The position numbers and the translations under genes were made by a program. The notes beneath the pieces were generated by a model, which saw only the letters and a program-made list of their open reading frames with translations, ran no database searches and was not told the origin of the DNA. Positions 47,838 through 58,775 of a stretch of 64,000 bases of DNA are shown piece by piece. Source of the DNA: Lasiosphaeris hirsuta (lineage: Eukaryota; Ascomycota; Sordariomycetes; Sordariales; Lasiosphaeriaceae); NCBI GenBank assembly GCA_030549175.1, contig JAUKUA010000001.1, positions 3,906,001 to 3,970,000 on the forward strand, written 5' to 3'. Each line of letters begins with the position of its first letter. Position 1 is the stretch's first letter.

Positions 47838-50800
47838 ATGGCAAACTTCAAGGATTGGGCGCTGCAGTATGTCCTCTCTGACGAAGAGCCCGCACAGCGT
47901 GAAATTGCTACAAAGGCTGCCAAAGGTAACTGACTCTATTAATGTCGCATATCACACGCGGTTGTTGATCTTGGCGCAGAAATTGAGAGCTCGGGTGCGA
48001 GTAGAACGGTTGTGGGGAACTGGGCTGCCTCGGTCCAGCCATGGATGGCCAGGGCACAATCTGGCTATGACGACCAAATGGACGACGGTGAAGATGGAGG
48101 TGGTAGTGATATTATTGCACGAGCAAAGGGTATGACCCCTACCACGGAAACCCTTGGGTATCAGCAGGACTGCATCTAATTATTCTTTCTAGCTCTGGGC
48201 TTCCTTGCCGGGACCTTGAAGGCACTCGACCGGAAGCTCCTCAAGACGGACCAGGGTATGGGACTGCAGTAGCCTTGGGTTCTTGTAGATTGCTGACACT
48301 CACTGGATGCAGTCGTGTTCCTCGTCGGATTCTTTGGTGCCATGTTTTCCTACGACCACAAGGCTGGCATCACGGCTTCCGCCAAGGCACTACGTCAACT
48401 GTACGCCATGAGGGCCTTCAAACCCGACATGGGCGTCAAGATGATCGAGGATGTCTCCAAACTCAAGGAGGACTTTCGTTTGCAAACAGCATCCACCAGG
48501 CTCGAGATCTATGAGCTCTTTCTGAGTCTCATCCAAAATCCGGCCGTGAGCAGCGAGCTGCAGCACAAGTATGGCTCATCTTGCGGTTTTACTGTCGACC
48601 TCCTCCAGCTTTGTCAAAACGAGAGAGACCCGCGGAATCTCATGCTGTGGTTCAAGATTATCACTGTCATTCTGGCCAATTTCTCGACCTCGACAGAAGT
48701 GACAGAGGAGATATTCAAGGCCTTCTCCGCTTATTTCCCCATCTCACTGAGAAGCTCCGCCACCCCTATCGGCATTACTGCTGAGGATCTCAAGGGGGCT
48801 GTACGAGCCTGCTTCTCTGCCCACCAGCATATCGCAGCACTCACATTCCCCTTTCTAATGCAGAAGCTTGACCAAGGTGATGCAGTCACGGTAGCAGTCA
48901 AGGTTTGTGCTTGTCGATCCCTTTTCCCCTGTTTTTGTGTCTCATCGAAACTTGGATGCGAAATCCTGGTGCACAGCTGACAATAGACAGGTCGATATTT
49001 TGAAGACCATCAAGGCATGTGTTGAGCAGTATGAGAACCCCCAGACCAGTATAGTTCCGTATATCGAGAAGATATGGAATTCACTCAAGTACGAGGTCCG
49101 GAATGGGGAAGTAAAGGAAACAATAGACACGACATTGGAGGTACTCCAGGCCATTGCAAACAAGCTCGATGGGTCCAAGACACAAAGGCTTGACGCCACT
49201 CTGTTGAAAAGCTATATCGATCTGGTCTTCAAGGATTGCCGCGACGACCTCGCAAACCCCACCTACACAAAACAAGCCGGACTGCTTTTGATGACAGTAA
49301 TAACTTCAAATGCCAGAGCCTACATGTTGGAGAGCGTTAGCTTTGTCGACTGCATACGGCAAAACTTTCAGCAGCCAAAGTCACCATCACACACGAGAGA
49401 CCTCGTCCTTATCCTGAACTCATTCCTAAAGGCTCGGTTGGAGCTCATTAGGAGCAGAAACCAAGGGCACCTCGAGGATGAAGAACAGCTAAAAACTGAA
49501 CCCCGCGTCCACCTGGACGCGTTGTTTCATGATGTCTACCTGGGGATTTGGACAGCCAAGGCAAACGAGCCAAACTCCGAGAACATAGAGATCCTCAAAC
49601 AAGTCACCCGAGGCCTTGCCCTATTGGCCAACCAACAGGTTGTGCAGCAGGATGGTAGCAGAGCTCTCCTCTGCTCCGGGAAGATCTGCTCGGAAATCTG
49701 CACACTCCTCACGCAATGCCTTGTAAGGGGGCTTACTCTGAGCTCTAATGACAACACCACAAACGATGCCACGTTTGAGGAGGAAGCTTTGCTGGCTCTT
49801 AGATCGGTTGTTATGGTTTATACGCCAGCGTACGAGGAGTTTGTTCGCAGAGCAACAACAGAGATTCGGAAGCGTGACTGGGAGAACGCCTCGGCATACT
49901 CGCTAGACGCCCTAAAAAACGCTGTTTCTCAACTGGCATTTGTTGGCTGCTCTCAAATACCATCTGCCATTGCATCCGACACCACATTCTCAAACTCATC
50001 ATCGCCCGTTCAACACTTTATCACATTGACAACAGCCGTGCTGGATATTTTCCCACTTTCAACACCTGGCCCTGGCACTGAAGCTCTGGCGAACTCCTAT
50101 GCTATTGCCGGCGTCCACGCTGCCATTCTGTTTTTCCGGGATGCCTGTACCGCGAAATACCAACCAGAAGCCCTGGTGTCATATTCGAAGTCGGATAAAA
50201 ACTGGATCGAAGAGTTCGGCCATCTTCCCGATGACTGGCTGCAAAACTTGCGGGTGTCTGGCGACGAGAATCTGAGCGCCTTGGATGAGAATGATCCTGA
50301 GGTGTACCGGCAATTCCTAAAACTGAGTTTGTATCTGGTGAGGCACTTGTATCGAACAGCGTCCTCTGGGACACAGTCTATATGGACTGGCCGGATTCTC
50401 GGGCAGCTTGCGGATATTGCGGCACTAGTAATTCGGAACCTTGGTGAACAACTCCAGGTATCCTGCAACTTGGGCCTCGAGGCCTTCAATTTCTTCGCCG
50501 GACCGCAAACACAGTCCCCGGAACAGATTTCCACGGGACCGTTTGTCGAGCTCCTAACCCGCGGAGTTTTGGAGGGACTCTGGCCGGGTGCCATGGCCGA
50601 TTTGGTAAGTATCTTTCAAAGAAAGCATTTGCAACCTTCCTAAGATTCTTCGCAGTACAACCCCGGCGGCATCGCCGAGAAATTCTTGTGCAACACCGAC
50701 GGCCTCGAGCCCTTCCTTGGACTCCAAAGTGAAATTAGAGCTTCTATTGGGTCAATACTTGCCAACAAGTACAAGGGGGGCCCGTCAACGTCTGACCCCG

Positions 50801-51672
50801 AGGTTCAAACTGTGAAAAGGGTATTGGTATTTTGGGGGGAAGAGATTAGAAAGGCAACAACGTCCGATGGTACCGAACCGAAGATATTCCAGGCACTCAA
50901 TTGCATCGCCATGCACATCATTGCTGGAGCGACAGCACGGCAAGATAAGGCCGTGGTTGACTTGATTCCGGTATTTAAAGCGGCGATTGGAAGCGAGCAC
51001 GCCAACAGCGAAATCGTGGCGCGCTCCCTGGGAGTTCTTGTCAAGGACAGCGAACTCCTCAAAGCTGATAACCATGCCATTATCAGGCGGTTCTACAAGC
51101 AGTGGGCCTATAGCCACCTAGCTAAGCCCCTATATCCCCTTGCATCCCCTAGCGCCGACGGTGCTTCGGCCGCAACGAGATACAGGACGGCGATCCTCTC
51201 TATCGTTAGCAACTGCTCGTTCAACGTCTATGAAGCCGACGTGGAGCCTCTGGTACGACTACTCATCACTACCCTTACCGAGCGTAGCGGTCTGTCTCAG
51301 CGGGTCCTGAGTCAACAGCTGGTCTCGGCGCTCGAGATTCTTGTCGAGATCCTCTCGAACGAGCCGGATGCCCTCAAGGGTCACCTGAAGGCTATCATTG
51401 GTGGAGGGATGAAGATCTATGAGGAATGTCTGCCTGAGAACAAACACAAGGCCGAGGCTGGGGGCGAACCGGCCCGCCGGAGGAATCTAATCATGGCAAG
51501 GAAGTTGGTGTTGCAGGTGCTGGGAGCCGTTCCTAAGAAGTTCGAGGAGAGGTATCTGCTGCCTTATTCGCTACAGCTGCAGCGCATGCTGGGGCTAGCG
51601 TGCGGTGACCCGGTTCGGGAGGTGCGGCAGATTGCGAGGCTTGCGAGGGGGAACTGGCTGAAGGTTGTTTGA
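47838..51672 (+). CDS. mms19: MMS19/Met18, cytosolic iron-sulfur assembly targeting factor
   Basis: Six exons, 47838..47925, 47980..48129, 48193..48255, 48313..48902, 48991..50604 and 50656..51672, sum to 1173 aa with matching phases. It is an all-helical HEAT-repeat protein. The N-terminal MMS19 domain is clear: FFGAMFSYDHKAGITASAKAL, NERDPRNLMLWFKI, then FSAYFPISLR with PIGITAEDLKGAVRACF. The C-terminal domain ends GDPVREVRQIARLARGNWLK. MMS19 works with CIA2 and CIA1 to deliver Fe-S clusters to DNA polymerases, primase, XPD and other nuclear enzymes; loss gives sensitivity to DNA damage and reduced TFIIH. It is somewhat longer than yeast Met18 (about 1030 aa), mainly through an Asp/Gly-rich insert near residue 60 and loops in the middle. 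Confidence 0.93.
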
Positions 51673-52028
51673 TGTGGCTACTGGGGAAAAGGGGCTAGGG
51701 GATTGACGACTAGGATCGGGCCGTAGACGGACTTCTACGATGAATTCAAGGAATGGCAATCAAACAAGTACCGGAAAGAATGTCTTGAAGCACGTATGGA
51801 GGGTAGGTAGTCGTCGACTGTGGGTATCTCTATTCATTCGCTTCGACTTTTGCGCCAAACTGTGAGAAGCAAATTCGTATAACACATGGCCTCCTTTCCT
51901 TTTTCGTTTCTCCCCTGGTACATTTTCGAGATAATATTCGCTCAGGAATGAATGCAACAGTTATTCCTAATCGGTTGCTGGTTCCAAATTCAGAATATCG
52001 ATCCTAACGTCTCCAACCCACATCCTCT
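51673..52028. other. Convergent 3' gap between MMS19 and SPC2
   Basis: 356 bp between facing stops; presumably both 3' untranslated regions. A TAGGTAG word at 51804 is the only notable pattern. Confidence 0.5.
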
Positions 52029-52780
52029 CTACGCCTTCCTCCGCTTCCCGACCTTCTTTCCCGGGGTGGACTCAGCACCAGAGGCAGTCTCGGCCGCCGA
52101 GCTTACCGCACCTACTGATGCTTTCGACAGAGCGTCAAGCATTTCTGGCGTATATACTGACGCAATCTCCTCCGTCGGCGCCACCCTCTTAGGATCGTGC
52201 TTCCCAATTACGGGCACCGCACTCGCCAACATGCTCTGGAACGGCGGGGCAACGAAGTGACCCACAGCATCAAACCAGTCGGTAAAAGATCTGGTTACCA
52301 CGAGCGTCTCTTTCTTGCCCCCCTTTCTCCCTTCGATCTTGACCGTGAGTTGGTACTCGGGCACCGTCTTGCGCGGCGTCTCGGACATGATGCGCAGTGT
52401 CTCACCTGACGGAGCCGCGCCGACGTAGACGGTGCCGCGCTCGACGTAGAAGATCCACAGCGTCAGGGCGCCGTTGATGGCGCTGTAAAGGGCGACCGCC
52501 GCCGCCGTATACCACTTGGTCGCGTCGAAGCCGAACTTGTAGTCCCACAGGAAGCAGGCACCCGCGAGTAGAAAGGCCGTGTAGCCCAGGGCGAGACGCA
52601 CATCGGTCAGGCGGTGGGACTGGCGGAACTTGAGGCTATTGAGATAGTTGGGGATGGCATCGTCGGATGTGTTTTTGAGGTCTGCCATTTTGTGTCAGGG
52701 GGGGGTGTTCGCCTGGACTGAAGGAGTTGATAGTTACCTGCGAGATTGTAGACCGTAATTTTTTCTTGTGAAGAAGCCAT
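52029..52780 (-). CDS. spc2: Signal peptidase complex subunit 2 (SPC2/SPCS2, 25 kDa)
   Basis: Exons 52780..52738 and 52681..52029 on the minus strand (56-bp intron) encode 231 aa. The junction reads VYNLA-DLKNTSDDAIPNYL, as in relatives; the ATG inside the intron acceptor (ATGGCAG) is not the real start. Two closely spaced membrane segments (about residues 50-70 and 78-100, LGYTAFLLAGACFLW and TAAAVALYSAINGALTLWI) are followed by a cytosolic beta-rich domain (EYQLTVKIEGRKGGKKETL, VTRSFTDWFDAVGHF). The tail is basic (GKKVGKRRKA). SPC2 is a non-catalytic subunit of the ER signal peptidase that links it to the Sec61 channel. Confidence 0.94.
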
Positions 52781-53133
52781 GATGAGTGTATGAAAGCCCG
52801 TTCTACAGCTTGGGTGGGTGGGTAGTGAGAACAATAAATGCGAGGAGCATCTGTCAACTATTGGAGATGCGGAAAGGCCACCTTTGGTCGCGGTCCGGGG
52901 GTTTACCTTTGGAGGGAGTGGGGCCATCTGTCGACCCCTGCTGGATGATGCGGCGCTTTGACAGGGGTCAGGTCTATCCAGTGCGCCCCAACGTTGCGCT
53001 AAGTGTAGCTGTGCCAAGCTGCCATTTCAGTGGCAGCGGCCTTCGACACGACGACACCTTTCCTTTGGATTGCCTTTTGAATCGCAAGCAGCCTCGACTC
53101 TGCGACTGAACAGCTCTGCTACGCATCGCGAAA
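52781..53133. promoter_or_regulatory. Short bidirectional promoter between SPC2 and EMC3
   Basis: Only 353 bp separate the two divergent start codons, so both genes must share this region. No TATA box is obvious. Both products act at the ER membrane. Confidence 0.6.
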
Positions 53134-54159
53134 ATGGCACAAGTACCGGTGCAGACGATCCATAGGGATCCCCAGTTATTGTATGGCTCTTTGTTAGGCG
53201 GAAACTTTGTGTTCAGTTGCTGACCTGGTGTCATCACACAGCTACTGGATCCTCCTCCCCATCACCCTCGTCATGGTACAACGGCCCCCCCTTTTCCTCC
53301 ACACGACGTGTTGGATTCTTTCCTGACGCGAGATACCTCCCGCAGATTCTTACCGGTGTACTCCGCCATTATGCTACCGTCCTGATGGCCACGGCCCCGA
53401 AGAAGCTTGACCAAAAGACACACCGGGAGCAACGGTCGCTATTGCATGGCATCAACGTAAGGGGGAACTTCCACGTGTTGTCAGAGCGATCCTTCAATAC
53501 GCGCCGCGATGCCCTCACTACAGACTATGAGTCTGGCGCGTACCTCAAGGATCCCGAGCGCCGCGGTCAGGCCCCGCCGAACCCCATGACGGACCCCAGT
53601 TCGATGGATGGCATGATGGGCATGATGAAGAACCAGATGGCCATGATCGTCCCCAATACACTAATCATGAGCTGGATCAATGCCTTCTTCAGCGGCTATG
53701 TCATCAGTATGTTGCACCTCTGCTAGGTGTAGATGGGACAAGGGACTGACCGAAGACAGTGAAACTACCATTTCCCCTCACGATCAAGTTCAAGAGCATG
53801 CTCCAGGCTGGCGTGGCAACTAAGGACATGGACCCTCGGTGGATGTCAAGCATCAGCTGGTACTTTTTGTGCATCTTCGGCCTGCAATCCGTTTTCAATT
53901 TTTTGCTTGGCAGCGACAATGGTATTTACCCCTGAATCTGCCTACTCGCTCTTTCCCAGGGCCATGACTGACGGGTCTAGCTGCGAGCCAAATGGCACAA
54001 CAAATGGGCCAGATGGGCCCGGCTACCGGGCAATTGTTTGGCCCCGGTGTCGACCCTGATAAGCAACTCCTCGCCGAGGCTGAGAACCTAGCTGTCATCG
54101 AGCATTATTCGGTGCTCGACAACGTGGAACAACGCCTTCTAGAGGGTATCAGGGTATAA
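53134..54159 (+). CDS. emc3: ER membrane protein complex subunit 3 (EMC3)
   Basis: Five exons, 53134..53180, 53242..53275, 53346..53706, 53760..53921 and 53981..54159, give 260 aa, typical for EMC3. The spliced N-terminus reads HRDPQLF-YWILLPITLVM-ILTGVLRHY, the first transmembrane segment. A Met-rich loop (MDGMMGMMKNQMAMIVPN) precedes the second membrane segment (MSWINAFFSGYVIMKLPFPL), then WYFLCIFGLQSVFNFLLG. EMC3 is the Oxa1/YidC-related insertase core of the EMC, which places tail-anchored and multipass proteins in the ER membrane. The positively charged and Met-rich features fit that fold. The stop lies 69 bp from the convergent stop of RPC25. Confidence 0.95.
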
Positions 54160-54228
54160 AGACTAAGCCATTCTAAGTACATAGAGGCTGCGGCCCAAAT
54201 CGGGTTTCGGTTTTGTGCAAAGCTATAA

Positions 54229-55117
54229 TTACCCCCACCAGATGGCACAGCCAAGACCGGCCCTCTTCATGGATGCCGTAATCTTGTACGGGGGAAGCAG
54301 TTCACTTGCGGCCTGGTCAATGCTGAGATCGAGTGGCCCCGTCGGCGCCTGGTCGCGCCATTCTTCTCCCATCACCTCGAAGTGGACCATCTCATTGTTG
54401 TCGTAATATAGGACTTGGCCTTCCACTTTCCATATCCAGACACCCTCGGATGCCTCGCTAGACAGAGCATTGTTAGTTTGGCTTTTGGGGCGGTTCGAGT
54501 CGGTTGCGATCTTACAATTCTGTATCGTCAGGGAGCTCGTTCCACGGTACGAAGATATCATGGAAGAAGTCTGTGGCAACTGTAGGTGAGGAACGGTTAG
54601 TTGGGGGAAGTCTGTGGTGGATGGAGTTACTGGACTGACGGTTGATGCCATCACGGGTCTGGCTTGTAATTCGCGCGGCAAGGACTTCGCCCTTGAAGGG
54701 GCGGAAAACGACCATTCGGAATTCCACTAGACAGGGGTTAGCTAGATGCTGAATTGGAAAGAGCGTGCCGTATTTCTCTCACCATTGACGTTGACTAGTC
54801 CATCCCCGTGGCCGATGAGACCCTCTGATGTCCATAGAATGTCCCAAAGACAGACGAAGAGACCAATCTTCTGGACTACCTGAAGCGTGGTGTCAGTGGG
54901 ATTCATCAAGGAGGGGGGGGGGGGGGGGGAGACTGTTGAACAATGATTACCTTGTTCGCATACTTGGCATTGATGTTGTCCTCAATTGCCATGTGACTCA
55001 ACTTCCCAAAATCTGCAGGCGCAATCTGCACCAGGTCGGCAATTTTGGTCTGAAGATCATGTTAGTGAAGCCCCAGGCAAGGGGAAAGGTAACCTGGGTA
55101 CTGACAAGAATGAACAT
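54229..55117 (-). CDS. rpc25: RNA polymerase III subunit RPC25 (RPC8)
   Basis: Six exons on the minus strand: 55117..55106 (12 nt), 55049..54951, 54879..54783, 54726..54640, 54579..54516 and 54457..54229, giving 195 aa with every phase matching. The tiny first exon encodes MFIL and joins TKIADLVQIAPADFGKLS. The N-terminal Rpb7-type domain continues with KIGLFVCLWDIL and VEFRMVVFRPFKGEV. The C-terminal OB domain has DFFHDIFVPWNELPDDTEF, WIWKVEGQVLYYDNNEMV, and ends GLGCAIWWG. RPC25 pairs with RPC17 as the Pol III stalk and is needed for initiation. It is the Pol III paralogue of RPB7, which also lies in this window. Intron 2 contains a 17-base homopolymer. Confidence 0.95.
54913..54929. repeat. 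Homopolymer run of 17 G inside an RPC25 intron
   Basis: Seventeen consecutive G on the plus strand, so a C run in the RPC25 transcript sense, between the branch region and the donor of the second intron. Confidence 0.95.
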
Positions 55118-55936
55118 TTTGAGACGAAGAGTTTCTGTAGATGTCGTGGCCCGGCGTGAGTGGCCAAGCCAGGTTCTGATTATTTCAACGGTTGTGTGAG
55201 AGCAAGTGAGAGTGAGTGGGCGTGATATTGGGGCAGTGGTATGTACTTGTTACCAGCGAGGTGCACCTAGTTACAATTTTTTAATTTTTTGTCTGTTCTC
55301 ATACGGAAACTTCGGGCCTGCAGTGCTGCTGGTGGGGGGAGACAGCAGATCAACCACGGGATTCTAGAGCTTGATAGTCTGCATTCTGGGGAACGGTCAC
55401 GCCGGTCGCTCTTAAGGATGACATAAAAGCTTTCACACAGCAGCGGTGCTCCAAGATCATTCAGCTGCACCCCACCATAGATGCTGACTTCACCTTCTGT
55501 TCCCCTGCGGATAGAATTCTGCCACAGAACCCTGCTGCCAATCCCTCACCGCCCTCAGCTAATTCTCTAGCGCAGCCAACTAAGCAGCCTCGCCTCAGGC
55601 AGCGGCCGGTCGCCTTTCTCTCACGCAACCCAAAGTCAGCGCCCCAAACCAGGTTGAAACCTTCATCCATCAACCATCAGCCATCTACCTTCACCCAGAC
55701 TCATAGTGACCGTCTCTCCTTTCTCCCAACAGCAACACCGCCAGTTCTACACTCAGGTGCATAACCGATTGATTTTCTACACCGTCAGCTTTGCCACATT
55801 CTCACATTCAAGTGAAGACGAACCTCCCTCAGTCTGGAGTTCGCTCGTGTCTGACCGCGTCTTGCCCTTTGCCTGGAAGTCATCCAGTGCTTTGCCCCTC
55901 CTAATTCTCAGCGATCTGTCGACAGCTTCGGATTCG
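55118..55936. promoter_or_regulatory. Divergent region between RPC25 and the NUFIP-like gene
   Basis: 819 bp between two start codons. The frame of the NUFIP-like gene is open back to 55706 but lacks an ATG, so that part is taken as leader. CT/CA-rich tracts occur near the right end. Confidence 0.5.
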
Positions 55937-57913
55937 ATGGCATATAGCTACGGGCCGCCACCACCGACACCTCCCCCAGCGGCTCCGAATAACGGACAAG
56001 GCGGTTACGCTCCTTCGTACGGCCACCAGTATCCCCAGGTACCGCAGCGAGGAGGCCATGGTGGGAGAGGTCGCGGAGGACCTGATCGTGGTGGTTACCA
56101 TCCTGGTCCCACATACAATTACGGCCAACAACAGCCTGTGCCGTATGGCCAACCGAATCCTGCTCCTTATCCCGGGCCACACCCTCCTCCACAGACCGCC
56201 TACTCATCGCAACAGCAACAGCAGTGGCATTCCGAGCAGCAGCCACAGCAGCATCCATCGCAAGCACCACCGCACGCTCCTCTGCCAGCTCAGAACTACC
56301 ACCCCAATTACGCGCCCCAAATGTATCACCAACAGCAGCAACAGCCACAGCCGCAGCCGTACAATGGCCAACCGCCCTACCAACCCGCCCCACAACCTCA
56401 CTACGGACCTAGCTATCCCGCACCCGCGCAGCCTGGGCCGCCTGCACAGCAGTGGGGAGGCCACGCACAGAACCCGCCAAATCAAGGTCCATATGGTGGC
56501 GGAGGCCGCGGCGGCCGGGGTTATAACGATCGAGGCGGACCCAAGGGCCAGATGATGGGACCTCCGATTCGCATCGGATTTGATGGCAATGGCTCGCAAA
56601 GCCCTGCTGCTCCAGTGAGCAGCCCATACCCGCCGCAGCCCTATGGTGGACCGCAAGGCCCTGCCGCACCGTATCCGTCAGCGCCGTACCAAGCCTACGC
56701 ACCTGCCCCAGCGCCATACATGCCCGTTCCGGCTCCGTATGATGCTCACCATGGCCATAACCCTAGGCATCATAATCGTGGGGGTTTCCATAACAATGCT
56801 GCAAAGTCTCGGCCGCAGTTCGGCGGGGATAAGGTGCGTAACCGCAACAGCCGAGGAGGTCCTGCCGCACAAACCCCTCCTACCCACCACCAGAAGCCTG
56901 ATGGTGCCTCGGCCGGCAAGAAAAAGAAGAGAAAGACCAACACTCTTGGCCTTACACCGGGAGACGAGTCTGATGAAGATGACGAGAACGAAGAGGAGCG
57001 CCTGAACGAGATGTATGGCGCTGATGCGCCCGAGTGAGTACAATTGACTATGTTGAAGTTTTGCAGCCCGACGCTAAATGGTTTTAGCCCTCCAGATATT
57101 GCGGCATGGATTGCAGAGCGCCGTGCTCACTTCCCAACTAAAGCCAGGGTTGAAGCTCTCAAGGCCGCTGCAGCGGCTAGGGCCCAGAATGGCGATGCCA
57201 ACAGGAATAGCGAGGCTCGTGATGCTTTGTTGGAGCAGAAGGCGGAGAAGCTCCGCAAGCAGCTTGAGAAAGTTGAGTCGAGCATCAAGAGGAAACGCGA
57301 GCAACAGGACGAGGGTGATGATATGAGAGACATCAATCTCACATCATCTCCCTCGGTTGACTCAAAATCAGATGACGAGAAGCCTGAAGTCATGTCTACT
57401 CGCCCAGAGCCAAGCAACCTTCCCCCACCTCCCAAGAAGGCGGACCCTTCAAAGCACTGCAAGTACTTCTCAACAGGTGGCACCTGTGGCAAGCGGGGCA
57501 AGTGCCGCTTCGTTCACGATCCCGCTGTTCGTGAAGCAGCCTTGAAGGAGCGCGAAGAGAACGGAGGACGAATGACGCTTAAACAACGTCTGATTCTGAA
57601 CGACAAAGAGCAGGAAGATCTCACCATTGTGCAGACACTCAAGTACCTGCAAGATAAGGGTCTCATCAAGAAAGACCTGGCCGCTAGCTCTTCGTCTGGT
57701 GCTGCAGCATCGAATGCGCAGCACGAACGGACGCCAACCTCGTTGCCTGCAGCATCGATCAAGAAGGAGCCGGGCACTAACCATGGCCTACCTCCAATCC
57801 CACCTCCTAGTGTGGTACCCCCCACCGTGGTCTCGCATGGCCAGACGTCGAAATACCCTGGCTGGAATCTAAGCGGCTTTGGCAATACCGGTGTTAGGTC
57901 TGGTGATATCTGA
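55937..57913 (+). CDS. NUFIP/Rsa1-like CCCH zinc-finger protein, 640 aa
   Basis: Exons 55937..57033 and 57088..57913 (54-bp intron, GCTAAAT branch, TTTTAG acceptor) give 640 aa. The first half is extremely rich in Pro, Gln, Tyr and Gly with RGG-type patches (GGRGRGGPDRGGY), as in RNA-binding disordered regions. A basic-then-acidic stretch (KKKKRKTNTLGLTPGDESDE) precedes the NUFIP1 motif, spliced as ADAPD-PPDIAAWIAERRAHFPTKA. A coiled coil follows (residues about 415-440), then one CCCH finger, C490-x8-C499-x5-C505-x3-H509 (CKYFSTGGTCGKRGKCRFVH). The NUFIP motif contacts Snu13 and R2TP during box C/D snoRNP assembly. The combined architecture supports that role in the nucleus, but RNA-binding specificity is unknown. 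The ATG at 55937 is the first in frame. Confidence 0.88.
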
Positions 57914-58775
57914 ATCCGATTTCGAAAGGCGTCGCTAGCACATTTCCACCCACTTTTACGGCATTAAGGTACTCCTTCTGGGCCACCTTTTCGATGGCAC
58001 TACTGCATAATCAGCCCCGGATGATAGTCTTTGTCACGACAATATAGTTTGCGCCCTGCTAGTTTCTTTCAAGTTCTGGTTTTGTGACTTACAGCTTGAT
58101 GTTTGTTTCAGTCTTGGACAAGTCTCTGAGCGTGCACTTCATTTCCTCCCCTTGCCCTGTTTGTCAGTTCTTCTCTTGTAACAAAGACGAGCCTTGACAG
58201 TTGAGAATGGCTTGCGATCTTTCATGAGGGGCAGACACAAATTGCAACGGATTTGAACTGACGGCTGCAAGTTTGTGGCCTACGCAATCGGTTCAGTTCA
58301 AGATTGCGGCCCCAGTTGACTTGGTTGGCGATTTAATTAGACAAGAGAACAAAGGCTCTCAAAAGCCAACATGGAAGTCCCATGATACTGGTTCAGGTTT
58401 GCCCCCACTGGCCGGCGCCTTGGTTTTGTTTTAGCCGAGGGCAACGCAGTGGCGTTTCGTTGTGGCGGAGTATACAGTATACGGTGTGGTGTATGATTAT
58501 TACCCATTTATAATTTTTTGACCCAGCTTATATTATAGGAGGGTAATTAAAGTTGAACATGACGCGATTCATTATATCCATAGTAGACTTGTGGGCTGAG
58601 CTTTCTCTCTTTCTTGACAGGCTATGGCATAACGTGTCTATATGAGTAAAGTTTGTAGACTCGTGATTGCAAAGGTGGAGGACAAAAAGTGGTGACACAC
58701 CCTGAAATTCGGGCAATACATTTACATATCTGGACCAGGGGTATATTTCGAAGCAATCAAAGGCGAAAATGTAGC
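57914..58775. other. Convergent 3' gap between the NUFIP-like gene and SIL1
   Basis: 862 bp between facing stops, with AT-rich stretches near 58490-58570. No gene supported. Confidence 0.5.

Noticed and set aside
55706..55936. N-terminal extension of the NUFIP-like protein
   Set aside because: The frame is open but begins at GTG and has no ATG before 55937; its content looks like leader sequence.
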